Below, one piece after another: positions 50,265 to 58,843 of a stretch of DNA of 64,000 nt (position 1 is its first letter; the number at the start of each line of letters is the position of its first letter). Below the pieces are notes generated by a model. It searched no databases, was not told the origin of the DNA, and saw only the letters and a list, made by a program, of their open reading frames with translations. Source of the DNA: Fragilaria crotonensis (Eukaryota > Bacillariophyta > Fragilariophyceae > Fragilariales > Fragilariaceae). A program made the position numbers and the translations under genes. The stretch is taken from assembly GCA_022925895.1 (NCBI GenBank), contig JAKSYS010000143.1, positions 42,521 through 106,520 of the forward strand, in the 5' to 3' direction.

Positions 50265-51884
50265 TCAGTACGCACCGCGACCAAAGTTGCGTCCATTCTG
50301 GGATCCACGCTCCGTAATTTCTGACACGACACTCTGATCCCCAGCAACGGGCTGGGTTCCTTGATCGGCGTTACTTACGGTCGATGCAGTCGATGCTTCA
50401 CTTGCATTTCGTTGTCCATCAGTCGAGCGGCCAGCGCCACCGCCACGACCTGCGTCGCGACCACCATGACCGCCAACCGGGGCATCACGCAATCGCAAAA
50501 TATACGCACGTCCGCCCGATCCAAGCTTGTCCCACTCTTCAGGCTGGAAATTGCGGTGCGGGTCGGTAACATCGACATTGTTCATACGTACTCTTTGGTC
50601 GCCGCCACCACGGCCATAGCCACCGCGGCCATTTCGTCCTCCACGTCCAGATCCACGACCACTTTGCTGTCCAAAACGGCCTCCACCGCAACGAGCCCTG
50701 CCGCGACCGCTGCGCCCAGAATTTGAATCCACAGCACTGATATATCGTTTCTTACCAGAATGACGATTCGCATAATCCAACTGAGCACCTGAATGTATAT
50801 TTGAAATTAGTCCTGACAGGAAACTGGTCGCCGCGTTGAAGTCCGAACGATGGTCTTTAAAAACGCTCGTTTTTGCGGCAACAATGCTTGCGTCAGACGA
50901 TCTGATTCCTCTCATGAGTACATCAACTCGCTGCTTGTCCGTTAGATTCTCATCCCTGTCTTTGGCCAACACAAAGAAACTTTCTTTCAACTTGGTCACA
51001 TAACGCTCGAATGGGAATACCTTCTCGTCCTTATAATGAAGCCTTGCAATTTCCTCTTTGGCCCTTTCCACACGCTTGTTGAGCTCGCCGGTTCCATCAT
51101 AATGTGCGATTAAAGCCTGCCAAGCCTTGCGACCGTTTGCATTCTTGTCATAATCCTGAATCCACGTCCAGGCGTCTGACTTGACACAGGCTGCCTTCAA
51201 CATGTTGTAGACCAACTTATTATCACGTTTGAAATTCTCACCTGTTAATGGCATTTGGTACATGCGCCTCTCTTCATCGTCGTCAAACACATCCGAATCA
51301 TCAACATCGGTGCGCACAACATAGACCACAGGGACCTTTGCCGCTCCCATGGTTGCGCTAAGCTTGTTCATAAACGCTATCTGCCAGGCATCCCACCCAG
51401 CATCAGTTTGGCACCTACCAGGGTCGATCAAGTCAACATCCACTTTCTCGAAATTATGCTCGGCCTCCTTACGCTGAATGGTTTCAATGACTTCTTCCTC
51501 GGTCCACATTTCCGGGTCAACGTCAAGGTTTCTCCTATGATGGTCCTTCACCCAATACACAAGAGCCTGAATCTTTTTGATTTGCATGGTTCCGAGGATA
51601 ACACGACCAACAGCATTAGCTCGAGAGGCCATGCGTTTGGCCATCTCAGTAACATCATTGTCGCCATTAAGGTTTGCAAACGCATCAATGGTATCCAAGC
51701 CTTCAACATCGATAAAGATCTGACGAGACGCAGCGGAAGTCACACCGCACAAATTCAACACATCGTGGACAGGGTTCACAACAGGAGCAATAAACCCATT
51801 TTCCTCAAGGACAGGGTCAACTGCATCAGCCATCTGTTTACAATGCCTCTTATTAGTCACTGCCTGGGTTTGTATCAACGACAT
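50265..51884 (-). CDS. gag of copia element 2
   Basis: 539 residues from ATG 51884 (ATG 51833 is an alternative). An N-terminal helical domain (NPVHDVLNLCGVTSAASRQI) is followed by the capsid-like region (KAWQALIAHYDGTGELNKRV, FERYVTKLKESFFVLAKDRD), similar to the WTYVKPAQKTRDGRMAYNGL region of element 1. The C-terminal third is glycine/arginine-rich with RGG boxes (GRGGRNGRGGYGRGGG) and lacks a CCHC zinc knuckle, so nucleic acid binding likely relies on RGG repeats. It ends at TGA followed in frame by pol. Confidence 0.88.
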   Translation of the reverse strand: MSLIQTQAVTNKRHCKQMADAVDPVLEENGFIAPVVNPVHDVLNLCGVTSAASRQIFIDVEGLDTIDAFANLNGDNDVTEMAKRMASRANAVGRVILGTMQIKKIQALVYWVKDHHRRNLDVDPEMWTEEEVIETIQRKEAEHNFEKVDVDLIDPGRCQTDAGWDAWQIAFMNKLSATMGAAKVPVVYVVRTDVDDSDVFDDDEERRMYQMPLTGENFKRDNKLVYNMLKAACVKSDAWTWIQDYDKNANGRKAWQALIAHYDGTGELNKRVERAKEEIARLHYKDEKVFPFERYVTKLKESFFVLAKDRDENLTDKQRVDVLMRGIRSSDASIVAAKTSVFKDHRSDFNAATSFLSGLISNIHSGAQLDYANRHSGKKRYISAVDSNSGRSGRGRARCGGGRFGQQSGRGSGRGGRNGRGGYGRGGGDQRVRMNNVDVTDPHRNFQPEEWDKLGSGGRAYILRLRDAPVGGHGGRDAGRGGGAGRSTDGQRNASEASTASTVSNADQGTQPVAGDQSVVSEITERGSQNGRNFGRGAY

Positions 51885-52286
51885 AACCGGTAGCCGCTAC
51901 GATGAGCGACGTGCGAGGCGGGTACGCATACCGGGCGGCCTGGGGTGATCAGTCCCGACCTCAGCGAATACGGGCGACACGGTGGTTAAAAACCAATTAT
52001 AAAACGTGCGCGTTGATGCCGACCGTTGACGCCCGCCATGGGCCAAGTACCGTATTACGAACAACGATTTGTCGGACATCACGTTCTCAAAACCTCAGGA
52101 CAGGATCCGACACTACGCGTATTGCGTAGGCCCTCGTACATATTATTTCGATGAAATTCGGTTACGACTCGATCGATTCAACTTATTACCAACGCATGAT
52201 GAAACGCGACCTGGGTGACCATGAAGGTCCCATATCAATGCCGTCACTCCTCGACGTCGTTTTTCTGTCTACATCTTATGACGCAT

Positions 52287-52300
52287 TGGGTCTGATAAAC
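52287..52300 (-). promoter_or_regulatory. Primer-binding site of copia element 2
   Basis: On the minus strand GTTTATCAGACCCA directly follows the 5' LTR, identical to the site of element 1 although the LTRs are unrelated. Confidence 0.65.
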
Positions 52301-52474
52301 CGAACGAATATACACGCAGTCACGTATCTTACCGTGGAGGGGAAGCGAAACGATAACAACTAGGGGTACGATAGATGAGACAAAGTAAACGATAAGATTG
52401 TGACTAGTACTCTCAGTACCGAGGAATACAGTACTCCCTGTACCATCTCATACCATACCGTCGGTATTTGAACG
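52301..52474 (-). repeat. 5' LTR of copia element 2
   Basis: 174 bp copy of 45825-45998 with one mismatch. TATC target duplication follows at 52475-52478. Confidence 0.9.
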
Positions 52475-54243
52475 TATCCTACTCCTTAAATTTGGTTTGT
52501 GCGTGTGTGTGTGTGTTACGGAGTATGACCACTCTGGGGTATTGTTGCACTGGGGTTGCGGGAAACACCGATTTTTCAATACGGTTCCCGCAACCCCGAA
52601 GAATTCCGGCGTACAGTTCAGTGCTGGAATCAGTACCGAATAGAAGTACTGTACTGGAATACAGAGTACTGTAGTATAAGAGTATAGTAACAATATATAT
52701 ATAGTAGACTACGCATAAAATGAAATAATATATTTGATTACGTATGCTTCCTCCTAAAAACCCAGAGCTCTACTACTCCAGTACTAGAGAGAACACCGTT
52801 GTCCAGGGTTCGTAACGGCGTCTCGGATCGCGCTTCCATTGAACAGCTTGTATTGCTATCGTATGATATATGCATATATGTCATACGTATGATGAGAATG
52901 TAAGATACGCGAAGGACAAAGTCGGCAGTTTTTTAGGGGTTGCGGGAACCGGATGGAATTGATTATCTGGTGTCACGCTATTGCGTCAGAGAGAGCTCAA
53001 CACGGATTCGACAAACATAAAGGAAGTTGTCCGAGTGATCCGAGAAGTTGTCCGAGTGATCCGAGAAGTTGTCCGAGAGCGTATCCCTAATGCATAGCGG
53101 TACTGAGTACTAGGGTGTGTAGGAATGTCAGTAGAGTAGTCCATGTAAAAGTAATTTCATCCTCTGAAACGAGTTTCAAAAAGTCAAATCGCTCCGAAAA
53201 GTCGTTTCAAGAAATGAGTGATCCGGAATTGGGATCACTTCTTTTTGATCCCTGTAGACCTATACCAGAAGCTACACAAAAATAGGGTTAAGAAGTGATC
53301 CAGAAGGACAACTCGAAAATCCTCCGGACAACTCGAAAATTCTCTGAAAGACGCTATTCTTGTCGAGCTCCATTTTTCGATAATAGTATGAAACAACAAA
53401 TCGAAACCAGCTGTTTCCCGCATCCCCTAAAAAAAGCTGCCGGCTTTGTCCTTCGCCTTTCTTACATGGTAATCAAAGGTACTAGTACCATGGTATGACA
53501 TATATGCATATATCATACTACTACGCTATACGAGCTGATCAATGGCAGAGATCCAAGACGCCGTTAAAAACCCTGGAAAACGGTTTTCTCTCTAGTAGAG
53601 TTCTGGGTTTTTAGGAGGAAGCAGCACACGTAATCAAATATATTATTTCATTTTATCCGTAGTCTAGTATATAATATATATTGTTGCTATACTCTTATAC
53701 ATACTCCATATTTCAGTACTCTCTACTGATACCAGTACTGAACTGTACACCGGAATTTTTCGGGGTTGCGGGAACCGTAGTGAAAAATCGGTGTTTCCCG
53801 CAACCCCACTGTTACGTGGATTACATGTACTACAGGTCTACAGTACATAAATCGACAGTAATTTATGTTGAAACGACAGTGCCTAACCTTACTGTAGTAC
53901 TTTACCGTACGTATTCAAAGTTACTGGATGGAATAGTCATCGAATTCGTTGTAAAACAGGTTGCTTCACAAACGCTACTGTAAAACATACCCTGCGATGA
54001 ACTGCAATACTGGCTGGGGGGCATGAGCACAACACTGGGGGTACTGTATACTGTACGTCATGTTGTAGCTTACGTTGGTACCAGGGTACTGCATACTGTA
54101 GAAAAAAATGTATGCTACTGTAGTACTAGGTCTGTTCCTACGCAGTATTGACCACTTTGGGGTTCGGGGTACTGCGTGTCCTTTGTCCTGTATCCTGTGG
54201 TATGTATCATACTACTCCGATCAGTTGTGAGGAACCCACTAGT
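52475..54243 (-). repeat. Dispersed repeat R1, copy d, interrupted
   Basis: Reverse orientation: the + strand begins TATCCTAC (end of R1) and finishes CCCACTAGT (start of R1). The CCCCAGAGTGGTCATACTCC block is at about 52520-52540. It is enlarged to 1.77 kb by the element at 52552-53807. Copia element 2 is inserted in its last six bases, and the pogo-like element starts one base beyond its other end. Confidence 0.8.
52552..53807. mobile_element. Long inverted-repeat element inserted in R1 copy d
   Basis: 1,256 bp, starting GGGGTTGCGGGAAACACCGA and ending with its inverse. Arms of about 400 bp (52552-52955 and 53403-53807) are inverted copies with diverged patches. ACT lies directly before (52549-52551) and after (53808-53810), and the empty site TTGCACTGTTACGTGG is preserved in R1 copy b, confirming a 3 bp target duplication. 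The centre has a 22 bp tandem motif (AGAAGTTGTCCGAGTGATCC). No coding capacity: a non-autonomous element or foldback element. Confidence 0.88.
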
Positions 54244-54244
54244 A

Positions 54245-55406
54245 TACCGTAGACCTCATAATAACTACACGTAATTTTGGCCCATGTGTAGTAAATCTTT
54301 ATGAGGTTCAGGAAACGCTGTGTGTAGTTATTGTCGAGTGGTCAAAAATCCTGAAAATCCGGGTTCCTTTAAAAAATAAAATCGAACCGATCGAGCTGGC
54401 TAAATAAATCGACTCCATGAAAAAGTATACTATACCAACAACACGTGCTCATGAAATTCGACTGGCGGTTATTTGCCGTTGACTGTGGTTCAGCCGGTTT
54501 CATTTCTCGTTAGAATCCAACTCGATTTGTGGGGGGGGGGGGGGTTGCGGGAAGTGGCTGTTCAATGCAAATCCAGCTTGGAGTTGCATATCGCCAGTGC
54601 TGTCAAGTTCCCGTACGATGGCGTTGACCCGATTTTCGCCAAATGCGCCTCAAATGCACTCATGTCGGCCGACCAGGGATCCTGACCGCACGGTGCGAAT
54701 GTGGCGGCGATCCACCTGCGGCGCCTGTTCTCGGTATTGATGTCGAGTCTCCACCATCTCAAAAAGATCTTCACGGGGCACGGTGATGACGCTTCCTGCC
54801 AGCTCTGAGATACTCAGGCCATCGACCGCACTATCCCTGAACACCTGATAACGTCCCTTGATCGCTTTCTTCAGGATGAAGTTGATGCCAATATCGGCAA
54901 CCTGCTGGACGGAAGTCATTCCCTCGTTGATGAACATCAAAAACACCTTACCGGCCCCGGGACTCTCACCATGGTTCTCACGAAGCCATTCGTTGACGAT
55001 ATCGCCCATTTGCGTTGTGGACTTGTCCACCACCAGCATCGTGCGCGAAGATGATGGGTTCATCTTAACAAGCCAGGATAGGTAGATGACAAACACGTAT
55101 TGCGTCATCCAATGAGAGGAGTTGAACACAACCTTGGCAGTACGATTCCTATCAACAACTACTCAGGAGGGGAATTTGTTTTTGGGGACGGACCTGAGGC
55201 ATGCTGTTGAGGTCCGGCCTAAGCTCCAGTTCCGGTACATGTATCAGTGCCCTCGTAGAATGATGTATGCCGGTACCATAGTATCGGCTTTGTGTAGTAA
55301 GACATATGAGGCTGCAGAACCGCTTTGTGTAGTATCTTTATGTGCCGGAGGGTCTATGTGTAGTTATTGTGTAGTGTGTACTGTAGTTATTATGAGGTCT
55401 ACGGTA
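54245..55406. mobile_element. Tc1/mariner-pogo-like DNA transposon, decayed
   Basis: 1,162 bp with a perfect terminal inverted repeat of 25 bp (TACCGTAGACCTCATAATAA is its start on each end), flanked by TA at 54243-54244 and 55407-55408, the Tc1/mariner/pogo signature. The interior holds a broken DDE transposase on the minus strand. Subterminal copies of TGTGTAGTTATTGT lie inside both ends. A run of 14 or more G precedes TTGCGGGAA at about 54530-54550. Confidence 0.85.
54562..55129 (-). pseudogene. DDE superfamily (pogo/Tigger-type) transposase fragment
   Basis: The open part (55129-54650) encodes MLVVDKSTTQMGDIVNEWLR, comparable to the second catalytic aspartate region of DDE_1 transposases, then FINEGMTSVQQVADIGINFI and LKKAIKGRYQVF, which match the family's GMTS-x-x-Q-x-x-D-x-G-x-N block. 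A frame change near 54700 leads to a short further piece. The N-terminal DNA-binding part and the first aspartate are missing, so it is inactive. Confidence 0.7.
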
Positions 55407-55408
55407 TA

Positions 55409-55776
55409 TGATTATACTACATATTACAGATGCATAATGAATTATACGTAGTACCACGTACATTTGAATATGATACTCGGAGTACTAGACTGTACTCCAG
55501 TACAAGTACCATTACTGTACCTCGAGTACTTGTACGCTTGTACAGTAGTGGTGGTGGTGTCGAGATCGAGTCATCGATTGGCTTGCGTGTTGCTTACACT
55601 GACAACTGACAACCCCGAACTGCATAGACCTCTCTAGCTAGTTTCCTGCACTTGGTACCGTAGCGAAGTCGTGGAGGCCTGCAACGTGTAGTCGGCCGTA
55701 TCTGCAATCCGCACTCCGTACTCTGCTTGCACCTCAGGTGATACAAATCGGAAATCGCAATACGAATTAGACAATA
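55409..55776. other. Spacer before the DUF2854 gene
   Basis: About 370 bp; 55440-55545 is GTAC-rich; the rest is the probable promoter of the downstream gene. No gene. Confidence 0.5.
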
Positions 55777-56694
55777 ATGAGGCTTCTAGCTTGTGTTTCG
55801 CTCCTCTTGGCCTCCAGTTGTACGGCCTTCATGCCTACGAAAATGGTGAACAAAGCCGCGTCCTTCGCGCGACCCCACGTGTGCTTTTCTGTTTCTGACG
55901 ACGAGGTACGTATTGGTGAAACTCTTGTCATGCAACATGGACATCGGTTCGCCTTCGACAGAGTTATCTTACACCTATGTCGTATATGCACTCAGGACGG
56001 ATGGGTTGCCCCTAAGAGTGCTATGATTGGAGGAGCCGGAGTCAACAACGCTGGCGAACCGCCGTTCGAGATTCGCGGTTTCTCGCTCGGGAATCTCATT
56101 ATTTTCTCCGGAGTTCTCATCACGATGCTCTCCTTTGCCGAGTACCTTGGAGAATCTGGCGGCGATGGCTTGAACGTTTCAGGGCTCGGATTCGTATATG
56201 GCATCCCAGTTTTCCTTGCAGGGGCTGCGTTGAAGTACGCCGAGATTAATCCTGTTCCGTGTTACAGCGATTCTAAGGCCGACGCCATTTTCGACGAAAA
56301 GGCAACCGAGACAATCAAAAAGATCAAGCAGGATGTTACGCGCCACAGATATGGAGATGAGGCGCATTTGGATACTACGGTGAAGAAGCTTGGTTTGGTG
56401 GTTCCTGGCAAGGCATACCCTCAGCTGAAAGAATTGCGACAAGAAGTCATTGACGGAGAGTTAGGTTTCACCATGGTTTGGCAATCAATTGATACTCCAT
56501 TTAAGATGTGGGCTGATGAGCGCCGAGTCAAGAAGTACGAGACTTTCTTCGGACCTGGCCTTGGAGCTGAAGTTCTGAAGATTGATGCTGATCAAAGATT
56601 GGTTGGAATTCGTCTCACCACGGGGGGTCCGAAGGCACCTGTGACGGCTGCTGATCCTGTTGCAGACGTGTCTACGGAGGAAGCAACTGCTTAG
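55777..56694 (+). CDS. DUF2854 family plastid protein
   Basis: Exons 55777-55905 and 55996-56694. The 90 nt intron (GTACGT...ACTCAG) is a multiple of three with no stop, so the unspliced frame is also open; homology favours splicing. The spliced product is 275 residues. The N-terminus MRLLACVSLLLASSCTAFMP is a signal peptide with a TAF cleavage context, typical for diatom plastid proteins. The mature part has two hydrophobic helices, LGNLIIFSGVLITMLSFAEY and GFVYGIPVFLAGAALKYAEI followed by NPVPC, the signature of DUF2854, a family of cyanobacteria and plastids. Its molecular role is not established to my knowledge. The C-terminus is a soluble domain. Confidence 0.87.
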   Translation: MRLLACVSLLLASSCTAFMPTKMVNKAASFARPHVCFSVSDDEVRIGETLVMQHGHRFAFDRVILHLCRICTQDGWVAPKSAMIGGAGVNNAGEPPFEIRGFSLGNLIIFSGVLITMLSFAEYLGESGGDGLNVSGLGFVYGIPVFLAGAALKYAEINPVPCYSDSKADAIFDEKATETIKKIKQDVTRHRYGDEAHLDTTVKKLGLVVPGKAYPQLKELRQEVIDGELGFTMVWQSIDTPFKMWADERRVKKYETFFGPGLGAEVLKIDADQRLVGIRLTTGGPKAPVTAADPVADVSTEEATA

Positions 56695-56818
56695 AACCGG
56701 TGTGAGCCGCGACGATTCGTGCACCGAGCACCATCTTAAACTTTTACAATACACGCTAGCATTAAGTACCAGTACAACCACGCCTTGATTGTCGCTGTAT
56801 CGTCGATGTCGGCAAGTG

Positions 56819-58235
56819 TTATGGGTTTCTCAGTGGGCACGAAACAATCGCGCCGTCTATGCCGTGGATTTGATACAAACATGCTTGCAAAAATAGCCCA
56901 ATAACATCAGCACATACAATGCCTAGGCCTTCGGCAATACTTGTGCTGCTCAGGGCAAACTCTCGTTTTTCCGGCGGAAGGTCGGCGCAGATTCGCATGT
57001 ATCCATTAATGTAGACTCCGCCACCAAGTAGACCAACGTAAAAAGCTGGTACCAAGAGAGCGTTGTTATAACAAGCCTGGTATTGGTACTTCGCCACAAG
57101 CCAGAAGAAAACGACGTTTGCCACCTGCAATGCCGGCATCAACCATAGTATTGACAATGGAGCAACAAATAGAACGCCCGATGACCTGGAAATGAAAACT
57201 CCGACTTGGTACTAGAGTAGTAATGGTGGAGCACCGTGTCAGTAAAATGGTAATATCAGCGATCAGGAAAATGCATTCCACTAGGTTTGTCCATACCATC
57301 CAGTTGCTGTACTCGTAGAATTGATCGCGTGCTGTTTCGTTATCGACTGGGAAGCCGATTGCTGTCCACGTACCCGCCTGGAGAGAATACTCAGCGGCGT
57401 ACACAACAAACAGGGGGATCATATACGGCCAAAGTTGCAACACAGCAAAAAACCTTTGCAATGAAGTCATGATCTCACTTGTCGCGGCATTTGGTTCATC
57501 CTCCTCGTCCTCAAACTCTTCAGCTACAGGTATGTCGCGGCAGTCGATATCGGTGTTGTTGAGGGAGGCACAAGGTTCAAAGGAATCTGCACCGAATTCG
57601 CCTTCGTGCACCCCTTCGACCAGATTCACTGAAACGACAACAGGGGGGCGAAAATCTCTCACGCACTTGTAGTACAGTCCATAATAGAGTATAGCCAAGA
57701 CAATCCCTAGGTATAACGTGAAATTCAATGGCAAACCCAGCCAGTCCATCCATACGAAATTCCAGGTGAAACCGAAGACACCCGCTAGACCAGTTCCCGA
57801 AGAGAATGCTGTGAGACAAGGATTCTTCTCTCTCCCAATGTCGAATTTTCCAGCCAGTGCCAACAGCGATGCTTCGCCCATACCGCATTGGATACTCACG
57901 AAAACGCAACCCAAGAGCTGCATGTACAGACTTCGCTTCGAATGGTCAACTGAGGCGAAAGACGCCACAATCCCGAAGGCAGCTATCATCAACGCACACG
58001 CCATCATCATCCTTTTATCATATGATACCCGGTCAAACCAATAAGGGGCTGACAATTTGACCATCAGAGACGGAAGTGAGTTCGACAAGAACACTAGAGC
58101 TGTACCTCCTTCGCTTATAGATTTCGCGCTTGCGACCATAATCACAAACGATGAGTTGTTGAGTAGTCCGAGAGCCCAAAAAGCCCACGGAGATGCCGAA
58201 CCAACTGGTGACAAAGACAGGTAAGGCGTTGGCAT
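56819..58235 (-). CDS. CLN3: CLN3/battenin-like lysosomal membrane protein
   Basis: Two exons, 58235-57235 and 57185-56819, joined across a 49 nt intron (GTGCTC...TTCCAG) in phase, 455 residues. CLN3 proteins are polytopic membrane proteins of lysosomes or vacuoles related to the major facilitator superfamily. Family motifs: FWALGLLNNSSFVIMVASAK (helix 1), GCVFVSIQCGMGEASLLALA, FSSGTGLAGVFGFTWN, EYSLQAGTWTAIGFP, and at the splice junction LLTRSSG, the expected RSS box. A central acidic loop (EEFEDEEDEPNAA) is probably cytoplasmic. An upstream in-frame ATG at 58325 exists, but the start at 58235 places helix 1 normally. Confidence 0.9.
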
Positions 58236-58843
58236 TTTTATTGATGTATCACCATGGCGGTCGCAGGAATGAAGACATCGGAGTACAGGTACAATGGTAA
58301 AATATATGATCAAGTAGACTAACACTTCTGTTTGTTGTTTGTTCTATTCTGAGAAACGGTTGGAAAGCGAGTAAAGTAGCGTTTTTAATGAGTAACAGAG
58401 CACTGAGCGCGAGAATCGCATATCTCCAATACACGCCAAGTGTTTAATCGAATTCATCCACTGGAAGGTCCGGCCAAAACAAGTTCTAGCCGTTAAGCTC
58501 CGTTGCCGGAGTAATTCCACCGTCAGCGGCAGCGGAAGACGGAAGATCAGACCCGACAAACAATCCAATCCATTAACGCAACTACCATCGGGATTGGGTT
58601 AACCTATATAAGTTATGCATGTTCGAATTGGTATCTGAATGGAATACGTGCGAAGGAGTCATTCTCATTGTTTGTTGATCTCGGCTCCGAACGCCGTCGC
58701 AACTACGAAGAGCCCCACGGAATCGCGGAACCTGTAACGAGCTCAGGTTACCACGAGCAGTGTGGTCGTAACGAGGAGCTTGACAACAAGCGAGACTACG
58801 TTTAAAAGCAGTAGAAGGGCACACGAGAACTCCATTCTTCTCT
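58236..58843. other. Spacer upstream of the CLN3-like gene and left flank of the DIRS-like element
   Basis: About 600 bp. It holds the two-block motif at 58466-58497. The left end of the DIRS-like element probably lies in 58560-58840, but I could not find a terminal repeat matching the right end. Confidence 0.4.
58466..58497 (-). promoter_or_regulatory. Two-block motif upstream of the CLN3-like gene
   Basis: AGGTCCGGCC, 12 bases, AGCCGTTAAG on the + strand, matching 28004-28035 in sequence and spacing. It lies about 230 bp upstream of the minus-strand ATG at 58235. Confidence 0.35.

Larger units (their letters stand above)
45825..52474 (-). mobile_element. Ty1/copia-type LTR retrotransposon, element 2
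   Basis: 6,650 bp on the minus strand. The two 174 bp LTRs (45825-45998 and 52301-52474) differ at one position by eye (T/C at about 45874/52350). TATC flanks both ends (45821-45824, 52475-52478), a 4 bp target duplication. Gag and Pol are largely intact: gag is followed by one in-frame TGA and then protease-integrase, and one 1-base frame change separates the reverse transcriptase-RNase H part. The LTR ends are CG...CG rather than TG...CA. It is the younger-looking and better preserved copia copy by coding integrity and is inserted in the last bases of R1 copy d. Confidence 0.93.

Noticed and set aside
55906-55995. Coding segment inside the DUF2854 gene
   Set aside because: It is open in frame but bounded by GTACGT and ACTCAG, is 90 nt, and interrupts the presequence-mature protein junction; treated as an intron.
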